Translations under genes and position numbers: made by a program | Source of the DNA: Copromyces sp. CBS 386.78 | Taxonomy: Eukaryota > Ascomycota > Sordariomycetes > Sordariales > Sordariaceae | Direction: 5' to 3' | DNA: 64,000 bases | Assembly: GCA_030685235.1 (NCBI GenBank) | Contig: MU839093.1 | Coordinates: 62,001-126,000 of the forward strand | Notes under the pieces: generated by a model | What the model saw: only the letters and a program-made list of their open reading frames with translations | What the model was told of the DNA's origin: nothing | Database searches by the model: none | Shown here: piece by piece, positions 26,085 through 37,014 of the stretch | How the letters are laid out: every line of letters starts with the position of its first letter | Numbering within the stretch: the stretch's first letter is position 1

Positions 26085-26220
26085 TACTTTACGCTGGTAA
26101 TCCTCGACCTTCATATTCCGGCAGCGAGGAAAGACGTTGGGATCGTATAAGAGACCGTCTACGGTCAAGCGCTCGCGCACGTCCTTAAAGAAGTCGATAT
26201 AGGCGCTACAGAAATAATGA
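26085..26220 (-). pseudogene. Un-mutated fragment of a protein-coding gene (possible captured exon)
   Basis: A stretch of about 135 bp has normal GC inside heavily mutated DNA. On the minus strand it encodes about 43 residues ending in a stop: AYIDFFKDVRERLTVDGLL, then YDPNVFPRCRNMKVEDYQ and RKVA. Immediately upstream is TTCATTATTTCTGTAG, a convincing splice acceptor, so it looks like the last coding exon of a host gene. The protein is not one I can name; the arrangement is loosely reminiscent of the C-termini of FAD-linked oxidases, which is a guess. It lies within the pogo element, left of the gypsy insertion. Confidence 0.5.
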
Positions 26221-26943
26221 ACTAGGGGATTAATATTACTTTAAGAGCGGGACAAAACAACAACCGCAACCTAAATAGCGTTACATTTATCGCAGCAACC
26301 CAACAGAGTATCCAATATATATTTTATATTAGTAATAAAATAAATAGCACTCTACTTACCGGCGTTTCGAAGAATATTAGAAAAGAAAACGAAAAGAAAA
26401 CCGCGGGAGGAAATTTATTCTTAATATTAATATAATAAATATATTCCGCAAGGAGCGTACAAAATATTACTATATTAAAAAATAGGGTATTATAAACGTA
26501 ATTAGCAAACTTTAAGTTATAATAAAAGTAAAGAATACGACGGACGGCGTTAATTAATATAATTAACGGATAAAAGGGGAAATAAACGTAAAAATAAAAA
26601 GGATTTACCAGCCGGGAAGAAGGTTAAAAGCGGGGTTGGAAATTAATACCCGGATAAAGGTTTAAAGTTCGGACGCCGGAGAAGAAGGGGGCGTAAAAGA
26701 GCGGGAGAATTTAAAAAACGGGGAATTTATTATATAAACGAAATCGATACTACATTTAATAATATTATAATTAATATAAATTACGAAGCCTAAAGGGTTA
26801 GATATATAATTAGGAAAACGGTCAGGAATACGGCTAGTAAAAGAGAACGCTATTTTAAAAGTTAATTAAATAAAAAAGAAAAGAAAATTCGAAAAATAGC
26901 GGCGGAGAGGAATTCTTATATAGAAAGAAAGAAGGGGCCTTTA

Positions 26944-27174
26944 TATTATAGGGTTAGCCTATATTGCATGTGCTGGTGATAGTAGCTCTCTAAGACTACT
27001 ATTACTATATCGGTTAATTAGCTGTAGCCTCCCGCTATAAACCTACTAAGGTTTATAGCTCGAATCCTATAAAGGCTTATTTCCCGAACGTACTTTATAC
27101 TCTTCCTCTTTTTCCTTCGTACAATTACGTATATTTAATATCTATACCCAACCTCTCGCCTTCTACCTGTAATA
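26944..27174 (+). repeat. 5' LTR of the nested gypsy element
   Basis: This 231-bp repeat matches the 3' LTR base for base except mainly at C/T and G/A positions. Its start (TATTATAGGG) and end (TGTAATA) are consistent with an original TGTTATAGGG...TGACA after RIP. Confidence 0.9.
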
Positions 27175-28840
27175 GTTAATTATACCTTTTAACTATTATA
27201 TTCATAGCGCAAACCCATTTTTTATCGCAATTAATTTCCTTCGATTGCGCGCGTATAAAAATCGCCTTGTTATAAATCGCTAAGCCTAGCACCCCCTTAA
27301 ATATTAATAGTCATAATTACAATAATCGCCCAATTAAAATTCAAATACCTCCCTTTACTATTACGTAAGGGAAGGCACTCTTTATTTAATAAATAAAAAA
27401 TCGCCTATCTTTAATTACTTTAAACGGTCCCAATAGCGGACCTTTACCTCTCTTTATTTCGAATAATTACCTCTCTTTTATCTTATATCTTATAATAATA
27501 ACAATCCCGCCCTTTTCTCCCCTAACGGTAATACTAATAATAATAATCTTCCTAACCTTTCTACTCTTATTATTAGTAATAGTAATCTATTTAACTTAAA
27601 ATTATTACGTTTTACTATTAATATTTTTAATAGCGAATTCGATATTATAATTTATTGTACCGTATTTTTCGAATTTCCTTAACCCGTTATTACAATTCTC
27701 GCTAATTTTTTCGAAGGTCTTAATTAATAAAAAAGTCTCCTTATCCCGCGCAACTATTTTAAAATAGCCTCTCTTTTCTCTAAGGCCCCCGCTTTCCAAT
27801 CTATTATTATACTTTTTAATTGCCTTTACCGTACTAATTTCGAATATTATAATAATTTTAAAAGTAATTTCTAACGTTCTAAAGAGGAATTTAAAATTAC
27901 CTATTAAATAGCTAACGACGCCTAATTCAATTTCGATTAAAAGAACTTCGACTATATTAACTTTAAATCCGCTTACAATACCTTATTCGCAAAGTATAAT
28001 ACTTTTAAAGTATAAATTTCCTCTCTTTCTTCTTCCTCTATTAATAATACGATAATAAAATTAATTATATCCTCTTCTTTTTACTAAATAGTAGAAAACC
28101 CGCCTATCTTTATTAATAAAGAAATTAATAATCCTATTCGTAAATATAAAATTTTTAAAATTTAGCGTTTTCGTATCTAATTTTAATAGAAGTACAACGC
28201 CGTTCTTTATTCTTCTAAAAATATTAAAATTATTTATACTGCTATATTTTTAAGACCCGAAATCTTATTTAATATTTAAAATAATTTAAATATAATCTAA
28301 TTGGACCCTAATAAAGTAAATTAGCGCTAAGAAATAAACGTTAAATTTATAAAGTATTTAATTTCTTATTTTTAGAATGTAAATTTCAAAATAAATACCG
28401 GCCGCTATTTATAAGAATTATATATAAAAAATATATTTTTCGCGGATTTCGAATTTAAATTAATTAATTTAATAAATTTCTACGGTTTCGATAATTTAAT
28501 AAAAGTCTATTATTTCCGGAATAAAATTAATAAACCTTTTTATAATATTTTTATTTACTACGACTTTCCTCCTAATAATAATTTTAAATATTGATTTAAA
28601 ATTTATTATAATATTGCTAGCAATTTTAAAAATGCGGATTATTATTAAAAAATAACGAACTACGTTTTTAATTCTAATAGCGGTACTAGTAATAATAATA
28701 GTAAAAGTTATTCTAGCGCTAAACCTTCTATTAATAACGTCCTTATTAATTAAGGTAGTAATAAAATAAATTTAAATATTATTAATTTTATAATCTTTAT
28801 TTATAAAAATATTCTTAATTAACGTTCTTATAATAATTTC

Positions 28841-28882
28841 TACTATTGTTATAATAAGCCCGGCTATATTATATATAATTAT
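28841..28882 (+). pseudogene. Gag zinc knuckle (CCHC) remnant
   Basis: Codons read YYCYNKPGYIIYNY. The spacing fits CX2CX4HX4C exactly if the Tyr codons at motif positions 1, 4, 9 and 14 were Cys, Cys, His and Cys before G-to-A or C-to-T change. This marks the end of the nucleocapsid part of gag in the nested retrotransposon. Confidence 0.75.
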
Positions 28883-29270
28883 ATTACTTTGGTTAATTAT
28901 AGTTTTTAAGGCTCCTAATATTCTGTTAATAAAAAGTTAAAGAATAAAAATTGTAATAAAGGTCGTAACTAAAAGCAAGTCTACGCTATTAATATTATTC
29001 TAATTACCCCGGCTATTCTAACCGCCCCTACTAAACCCGCCGTTAATAAAAAATATTATAATAATTAAGAAAACGCCTAACTTCTATATATAATCGCGTA
29101 TAGAAGCCTAACCAGGTTGTATTTAAAAAATAAGTTTTAAACTCTATAAAATTAAAGGTTTTAAAAGAAATTAAAATTTAATTATTAAATAATTCTACTT
29201 CCTTAAATTTAATATTCTTATCTTTTATATTATAACCCGTTCGTATAAAGATTATTATATTACTTTTATT

Positions 29271-32200
29271 AATAATAGTTATTCTATTTTCGTATTTATC
29301 AATCGCTCCTTTATTATTATAAATAACCTTCCCTATTTCTAATTATTAAAAACGAAAAAATTCGTTCTTACTAATAGAGTAATTAAGGGTATTATTTTTT
29401 AAAAAAAAATAATTAAACTCCGGATCGGCTATTATAAAAAGACTATCACCTTTTTAATTTATAATATTTTTAAAAAGCACCTAATTATTTTAAGCTTCCT
29501 ATAAATATAATATTATCGGCTAGAAATCAATTACGAATAATATAATATATATTTTAATTATACCGCCTACTAAAGCCGTTACTTACTAATAAATCTCCCT
29601 AAATATTAAATAGTAATACTTAAAACCCTTACTAACTGGGTTTCAATAGCTTCCGTCCGCTAAATACCTTTCCTACTAATTAAGAAAAAAAAAACCGAAT
29701 CTCCCTCTCTAACTATTAAAAAAGAAGAGACTGAATTTTGCCCTCTAATTATTAAAAAAGAGAAAATTAAGAAAATCGCGGTAGAGCCCGCTCTAAAACC
29801 CTTATCTACTCCCGAATTCCCTCCTACCGCTATTAAATTTAAAATTGATCCTAAAACTAATTATTATACAATCCCCACTCCTATTAAAATATTAATAACT
29901 AACTGCGCCAAATTAAAAGTAAATATTATTAGTATAACTACTCTCTTTATTAAAATTAAAAGCCCCGCACTTTATAAGCTTTACATCCGTATAAACGGCT
30001 ATTATATTTTAACCAGTACGTATCGTCCCTAGCCCTAATACCGCCGTTTTTACGAATCTAATTATAAATTCGACTTTAAAAATATTAAAACTTTTAATGC
30101 GGCTATATTTAATTTTATTTACGAAAAGGAATAATTATAATTGTACGTTACGAATTATACCGAAATCGAAAAGCTAGCGGCTATAGCGGATTTTTAAAAT
30201 TTAAATTTAATTGAAAAAATAATTAATAGTATTATAGAAAGCAATAGAAGGAAGTATAAAGAAAATTTACCCCCCGTACTTTATAATTTTATTAATAAAA
30301 TAATTAGTGTTTATACTTCAAAAAATATTTAAAAAGCTATAATCTTCGCTAAAATAATTAACTTTATTAGAAACCTTAAAACCGACGCGCCCGTATACGA
30401 AGAAATCCTCCGATAAATATATTTAGCCAAAGTTAATGAAGAAAATATAAAAAAATTTCTTAATAAAGTAAACCGGCCGTTAAAAATTAATGAGGAAATT
30501 TTCGAAATTTTAAACTATTTTAAAAGATAGAAATATATTAGCGAAGTCGCCGCTTTCTTACTTTTATTAATAGAGGAAATTCCCCCTTATCGCTTATATA
30601 ATTATAAAATCGAATTAAAGCTAAGAGAGTAGCCCTTTAGCGTACGCCCGTGCTGTATATTACCTATTGAAGCCGTTGTCGTTAAAAAATAGATCAATAA
30701 TAATTTAAAAAAGAATTTTATCCGTCTATTATAATTGGTAGCGGCTTTACTTATTTTTTTAATTAAGAAACCGGGTAGTAGAATTCGTATTTACGTAGAC
30801 TATTGAAGTATTAATAATATAACGCTAAAGACCCGTTACTTATTTCCCTTAATTAAAGAAATTTTTAATGTAATTTATAAGGCCAAAATCTTTATAAAGT
30901 TCAATATTATTGCTATATTTAATCAGATCTATATTAAAGAAGGGTATAAGTAATTTATTGCTTTTATTACCCGTTTTAGCCTCTACGAATTTATTATATA
31001 CCTATTTAATTTATAAAGCGCGTTAGAAACCTTTCAAAATTATATTAATAATATTTTATATAATATTTTTAATATTTATATTATTATTTATTTCGATAAT
31101 ATTTTAATTTATTTAAATAACGAAAAAGAGTATAAGGAATACGTTAAAAAGGTTTTATAATAGATAATTAAAATAAAATTCTAAATCGATATTAATAAAT
31201 ATAAATTCTATATTTAACGAACGAAATATCTAAGATTTATTATTACCTCGGGTAATCTCGAAATAAATCCAAATAAAGTTTTTATAATTATTATATAGGA
31301 GGCTTTAAATTCCAAATAGTCGTTTTAACGTTTCTTAAGCTTCGCGAACTTTTACCGCCGTTTTATTAAATACTTTTCGATTATTGCTAATCCCTTATAC
31401 GAATTTATAAAATGGATAGTAGTTTAGGAGTAGGAAGAGTAATATTAATAATTTTTCGAAGCTTTAAAAAAAGTTTTTATAAGCGGACCCGTATTACGAA
31501 TTTATAATTAGTTAAAATAAACCGTCATAGAAATAGATACTTTAAATTAAATATATAGAAGTACGTTATTATAATATAATAATAATAGTATCCTTCGCTC
31601 TATTGCCTACTTTAATTAATAGTATTCTTTAATTAAATATAATTATAATATTTATAATAAAAAGTTATTCGCTATTATTAAAGCCCTAGAAGAGTAGCGC
31701 CCCGAATTCGAAGGAGTATAATAACTATTCGAAATCTTTATAAACTATAAAACTTTAAAAACCTTTATAACTAATAAATAATTAATTCCCCGCTATATAT
31801 AATAATTTTAATTTCTCTCCTAATTTAATTTTATAATTAAATATTAACCGGGTTCGTTATAAGTATGCCCCGACGCCCTAAATAAAAAACTAAAAGACCT
31901 ACCTAAGGACGAAGTTGATAAATAATTATTAGTTAAAAATAAAATATTATTTAATTATAATATTTTTATTAATAGAATTTTCGTTCTAAAAAATAGAAAG
32001 GAAGTTATTAACGTCGGAACCGAATATATTTACAACTTAGAAATAATAAATAATAAATTTATTAACAATTTAATTATAAAAAGTTATAAGAAGTTAATAT
32101 TTTTATAAGACTTGTTCGTTTACTTATCGGACCCCAATCGCCGCGTATAATTTAAAGAGGTAAAAAATTAATTAAAAAAGGTATTTTTCGCTAAATATAA

Positions 32201-33360
32201 GGTAATATAAGGATAAACCTACTTTTAAAATATTATTATTATCGACCTTAATAATACCGAACTTCAATTCTAATTCTTCTACTATATATATAATTCGCCG
32301 TCCGCTAACTATTTAAATTGTAAAAAGACCTACTTATTACTCTCTTAATTATTTTTTTAATTAAAAATATTTAATACCGTTAAAGCCTACTATAAAGCCT
32401 ACTTACCGTATACTAAATTTAAATTATTATAATACTCCCTTTATAAATTCTTAAAATTGTTAGCGGTACCTTTCGTATTATAGAAAGATATTTCTATAAA
32501 TTATATTACCCCTTTAATTCCCTATATATATCAGGGTTAAGAATTTAAATACGTAATTATCATTATTAATTATTTAATTAAAATAAAATATTTTATTCTT
32601 ACCATCGGCCTTATAGCCGAAGAATTAGTAAATTGTTTTATCGAACGGATTTATAATATTTATAGCCTATTGGATTTTATTATATTAAATCGTAATTCCT
32701 AATTCGTTTTACAATTTTAAAAAACTTTATCCTCCCGTTTAAAAGTAATTTTCAAACCCTCTTCCGTATTCTATTTAACTACTAATAGTTAAATAAAATA
32801 TATTAATATAAAAATAGAAAAATATTTTCGTTTCTATATTAATTAAATATAGGACAATTAAATAAATTAGCTCCTAATTACAAAATTCGCTAATAATAAC
32901 CTAATTTCTAAAACGATAAGAATATCCCTTTTCTTTACTAATTACAATTTTTACCTTCGTATAAGTATTGAACTTATAAAATTATACCCGCCAAATTTAT
33001 TGGCGTAATAATAAATAGAATATTTTAAAATTAACGAATTAGCTAACCGTTTTAAAAAGGTATTAAAGTATATTACGGACTAAATAAAGTAAATTTAATA
33101 ATAATATAAAGTTAACGCCAATATCTGAAGGATAGATACCCCGAAGTATAAAACGGGAAATAAAGTCCTATTTAATACAAAAAACCTTAATACTAGCCAA
33201 CCGTACGTAAAATTCACCCCCCTTTATAAAGGCCTATTCGAAATTATTAAAGCGGATAACTATAAAGTTATATTTAAATTACTAATTAATATAAAGTATA
33301 ACCCTACCTTTTATATTAATAAAATTAAATTATAAGTCGAAGTAAGTATTTTAGGATAAT
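29271..33360 (+). pseudogene. pol polyprotein of the nested gypsy element (PR-RT-RH-IN), RIP-inactivated
   Basis: The frame starts with a protease-type motif (NNSY at 29271, expected DSGC). Reverse transcriptase shows TRYLFPLIKEIF, AKIFIKFNI, FITRFSLYEF, ETFQNYIN and YFDNILIY. A central tract matches RNase H. Integrase shows WKDISINYITPL, IGLIAEELVNCFIERIYN, then NRNS*FVLQF and the FANN/ISLFFTNY region. Trp and Gln codons are repeatedly replaced by stops and catalytic Asp by Asn. In a live element it would make cDNA in cytoplasmic particles and integrate it; this copy cannot. Confidence 0.88.
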
Positions 33361-33855
33361 TAAAAGTATAAAAAAGAAATGTTCGTATAAATTATAGCTA
33401 TAATATAAGGAGGATTAATAACGAAGAAGATTTGGTAAAATAGGACTTTATTAAAATTAATAGTTGCCGCAAAGCGGCTAATAGTTATTAAAAATATTTT
33501 ATCGTTTAAGTATTATTTTATTAACCTTTATAGTAACTACGTACTAATGTAATTATATTCTCTAAAATAATACGATAATATTATAAAGTATATTTAAAGG
33601 TTCTAATACCCCTAAATTAGCTAGCGGCCGAAAGGAAGCGGAAGAAAGCTTTAGAAAGAGCGGAAGGTATATTAGAGAAGGAAGAGGAGCCGGCTATAGA
33701 AGCGGAGGCTCCGCTAGCGAAGTACGAAGGGAGGAAGAGGTTATTACAACTAACGGCTATAGAAGTTTTTCATAGTTAGATTAAACGTTTAATAGGGTTA
33801 TTTATTATTTTATATAATTTTAGTCAACTATATAATTTTTTTTAATCCGAAGAAG

Positions 33856-34086
33856 TATTATAGGGTTAGCTTATATTGTATATATTGGTAATAATAGTTC
33901 TCTAAAACTACTATTACTATCTCGGTTAATTAGTTGTAGCCTCCCGCTATAGACCTACTAGGGTTTATAGTTCGAATCCTATAAAGGCTCATCTCCCGAA
34001 CGCACCTTATACTCTTCCTCTTCTTCCCTCGTACAATTACGTATATCCAATATCTACACCCAACCTCTCGCCCTCTACTCGTGATA
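33856..34086 (+). repeat. 3' LTR of the nested gypsy element
   Basis: This has the same length as the 5' LTR. It keeps more C and G than the 5' copy (for example GTGATA against GTAATA at the end), so the two LTRs were mutated independently. It is followed immediately by CTTTA. Confidence 0.9.
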
Positions 34087-34899
34087 CTTTACACTTATAT
34101 AAACTTTAGTAAAATCGTAGGAATTTAAAAGATAATAACGAAGCGGGAGTAAGGGTAAATAATAGAGAAAGGACGATTATTATAAGCGGTTTAGGAAGAA
34201 GGAGCGGTATACAAAAACGGTATTTCGATTATTCTAATATTAAATCGAAGGTAGTAAAAGGGAAGTAGCTTATTTACGAAAGCGGTAAGTAAATACCGTT
34301 ATAGATAGAATCGAAATGGAGTAGGCGTAATTTATTCGCGACTAAAAGAAGCTAGCGGTTTTTATCCGACAGCACTTATCGCCGTACAGTTTCCTCTAGA
34401 GAACTAAGAGAAATACCCTATACTAATAAAGCACTATAGATAAATAGTATAGGGAATAAGACTATTATTATTATTAATTAGGCTACGAAATATTATTAAT
34501 TTAAATTAGATAAATCTTAAATTTCTCGTATTTTCGGCCTATATTACAATTGCCTTAATAACGAACGCTTAATTAAAATTATTAATTTCGAAAAGCGTAC
34601 AAAAGTTCTTCATAATTAATACCTCATATTAAAAAAAATCCTTAATATTTAATAAATCGAAATAGAATTTTATAACGTACCCACTAATACAAAGATCTTA
34701 TAGCATAAAACTACCTAAATCTAAAAAAAACGTAAAAGAGGCTAGGGAAGGTAATTCTATCGAACCGGTCCCCGCCTTCGGGAGAAAATAGTTTATCCTC
34801 TTTAAAAAGAGGTTTAAAATTACGGGTAAGTATTTTTATAGAGAAGCGGTATTTATAAAGACTATTAAGAAGGTAATTCGCTAAATAAAAGAAATCCGT

Positions 34900-35620
34900 A
34901 TCGCTATCGCTATAATTCCTCTTAATAACTATTATAATATAGACTAAATAAAGTATTTTTAAAAGATATTCCCCTTATTAAATTTAATAATAATTGCGCG
35001 CCTAAGTTTAAAGTAGGATAAAATACATATTTCCCTTACTTTTACTACTAACGAAATTAGTAATAATTAGTATAAAATCTAGGCTATCGGAAGGGCTAAA
35101 ACACTTATTACCTTAAAGAAATTCAATTTTCTAACTTAAAAGATCTACTAGTATTATAACTAGAAGGTATAATTTATAACCGCTATTATAGAATATTAAT
35201 ATAAAGATTTTTTTACCTATTTTAAACGTACGAAATTAAATTAACGTTACTTCCTTTTATTAAATAATTTTATTACTTATAAAGCTACCTTCGAATTCGT
35301 CCCCCCTCTTAATTATATTAAAATTATATTTATCCCCCTAAATAATACTTTACAATCTTAACCGTTAGATTAGGGTATTATCGCCTACTTTAAACGTTTA
35401 TATAAGAAGGAGTTCTTAAAGTAGATTATTAATACTATTAATAATAACCCCTATTTTAACCTATTAAAGGAGATAAACCTTACGATTACTTTGCCCTAAA
35501 TTTTATAGGCTTAATTTACCGACTTCTATTCTAATACCATCGTTGCTTATTAAAAGAAATCGATTATATTAGGATAAACAGTTACTTAATTAATTTAATA
35601 ATTAATTTAATAATAAGAGG
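34900..35620 (+). pseudogene. DDE transposase remnant of the first pogo-like element
   Basis: The plus-strand reading contains a run ending in FFTYFKRTK, then RYFLLLNNF where pogo/Tigger transposases have LLLDNAPSH, and then LNNTLQSQPLDQGIIAYFKR, matching NTTSKLQPLDQGIIANFKR of the DDE_1 superfamily. Catalytic Asp codons appear changed to Asn and Gln codons to stops. The N-terminal DNA-binding part should lie to the left, partly displaced by the gypsy insertion, but I could not read it. The frame downstream ends at about 35993 after a Lys/Glu-rich stretch. Confidence 0.75.
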
Positions 35621-36131
35621 GTAATAGGATTATCAATTTCTTTAATTAAATAGTAATTTTAATAGACGTTAAGGATTATTCTACTATAGCTATTAATAAT
35701 TTTTTAAACCCTATCGAAGAGGAGTCGTCTAACGATGAACCTATTAATCCTAATACTCTACTAGAATCGGTAATAATTGGATTTAGAAATCTTTATACTA
35801 ATATTAACTATAAAGATTCTAATAAGGAACCCTACCGCCCCCTTCCTATTATTACGCTTAAGTAGGGTATTATTTATATTAACGAATTTATCCTCCTTTT
35901 TAATACTATAATTTTTTATGATGTTAACGATTTACGTATAATCCGTACCCTTAAAAGGAAGTTGGAGGAGGATATCGAGGCGAAGATGGAATAGAGGACG
36001 TTGGATAGCTAGCTGGGAGGTAAAAAGAGCACTTGAAATCATCTCCATATTATTCGTTTTGGTGTAGATTTACTAGAAAATCAATGTTTTGGTGGTGCGG
36101 CCCGTGCACCCTACCCTAGTGCCAGCAACCC

Positions 36132-36184
36132 CCCCTGTTCCAACAACCCCTTTGCCCGGATTTTAGGGGTTGCCAGAACAGGGG
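36132..36184 (+). repeat. Imperfect hairpin at the right end of the first pogo-like element
   Basis: Two 19-base arms (36132-36150 and 36166-36184) pair at 16 of 19 positions around a 15-base loop. The arms are CCCCTGTTCCAACAACCCC and its inverted near-copy. All three mismatches are transitions. The outer arm overlaps the terminal inverted repeat. Confidence 0.75.
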
Positions 36185-36195
36185 ACCCTACTGTA

Positions 36196-37012
36196 ATCTT
36201 ATCACATGGATGTTCCCACCAACCTCCACCATCTTTGCGGGATTGCGGGTGTTGAAGCCAGTTCCAGAGCCAGACTCAGTCCGCTCTCGGGTACGAGGCC
36301 ATCGACATCGTCAGGGACAAAAAAAAGGGTAATTTCCACAATCTCCAACTATTGTGTCGGCCTGCCTAGGAGGGCAGGAGGGCCCTTGTCGCATGAATCG
36401 GACTACAAAACCAAATACGACTCATTCACATTGCAAAGTCCCAACCATGGTTATCTTTTCTGACAGAAGCTATTCATCACATTGCCATAATGAGGCCGAG
36501 TGCAACACAAACCTCGATTGCTTCTTTTTGGAAGCAAACAGGAAGCAAATGTCAACATCGGATGGTCCGGATGGCAGGCAACCATGGCAGGGCCGAGACG
36601 CACCGGTGTTAGTCGAATCTTTTTCGAGTTGAGCCCCTATGACTCGGTAGGCATTGCCGGGTCTTCAATCCCTCAGAGGGTTTTCTCAACTTTCGTCTTC
36701 TTTTCCAAGCGTCTTTCTTTCAGATGGCTTTCTGTGGGAGCTCGCGCTGCGATCATTTGGTTTCCATAGCCGCTGATCCAGGCAGGCAAAATGCCTCTTC
36801 AAGCCCAGGTCTTTCTTCTGCCTTCAAGCTAGGGTGCCACGACTTGGGGGTTCTGAAGAGGTTCTGAAGAGGTTCTGAAGAGGTTCTGAAGAGGTTCTGA
36901 AGAGCCTTTGAGAGTTTCGTCACAGGGGAACCGAAAACTCGAACCTCTCAATAACAAATGCATTGCAGGTCGCTATCAGAAGGTTGCGACAAACGGAGTT
37001 AGCATGAAGCTG
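36196..37012. other. Unique-looking spacer between two pogo elements
   Basis: About 0.8 kb of normal composition shows no RIP signature. Overlapping open frames of 85-92 codons (36206-36769) conflict with each other and carry no known domain, so I call no gene. The right part includes an 11-bp tandem repeat. It may be remnant intergenic DNA that existed before both transposons landed. Confidence 0.6.
36850..36904 (+). repeat. Perfect 11-bp tandem repeat, five copies
   Basis: GTTCTGAAGAG is repeated five times without interruption (55 bp). Perfect identity points to recent expansion by slippage and to absence of RIP here. Confidence 0.95.
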
Positions 37013-37014
37013 TA

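Larger units (their letters stand above)
26944..34086 (+). mobile_element. Complete Ty3/gypsy LTR retrotransposon, RIP-mutated, 7,143 bp
   Basis: Two 231-bp LTRs (26944-27174 and 33856-34086) enclose the internal region, and a 5-bp duplication CTTTA flanks the element (26939-26943 and 34087-34091). Domains follow Ty3/gypsy order on the plus strand: a zinc knuckle (28841-28882), protease (29271-29282), reverse transcriptase (about 30820-31140, with YFDNILIY for the catalytic YLDDILIY), RNase H, and integrase (about 32270-33100, with NRNS*FVLQF for DRGSQFVSQF). Protease, reverse transcriptase and integrase motifs share one frame over more than 3 kb, so inactivation is almost wholly by substitution. 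The zinc knuckle is in another frame, suggesting separate or frameshifted gag and pol. It inserted into the pogo-like element. Confidence 0.93.
25627..36193 (+). mobile_element. Pogo-like DNA transposon, RIP-mutated, interrupted by a gypsy element
   Basis: The left end reads TAGTAGGGTCCCCTGTTC (25627-25644) and the right end, inverted, reads CAGTAGGGTCCCCTGTTC (36176-36193). The single difference is a C-to-T change. Each end is flanked by TA (25625-25626 and 36194-36195), the target duplication of the Tc1/mariner/pogo group. Removing the nested retrotransposon and its duplicated CTTTA leaves about 3.4 kb, similar to the second pogo element. A DDE transposase remnant lies in the right part (34.9-35.6 kb, plus strand). 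The left part (25.75-26.94 kb) is mutated and also contains a short un-mutated gene fragment. Confidence 0.8.

Noticed and set aside
27020..27090. tRNA-like GCTCGAATCC sequence
   Set aside because: It lies inside the LTR, recurs in the 3' LTR, and does not fold as a tRNA.
36206..36769. Three overlapping frames of 85-92 codons in the spacer between pogo elements
   Set aside because: They overlap in different frames, show no recognisable domain and have no clear splice structure.
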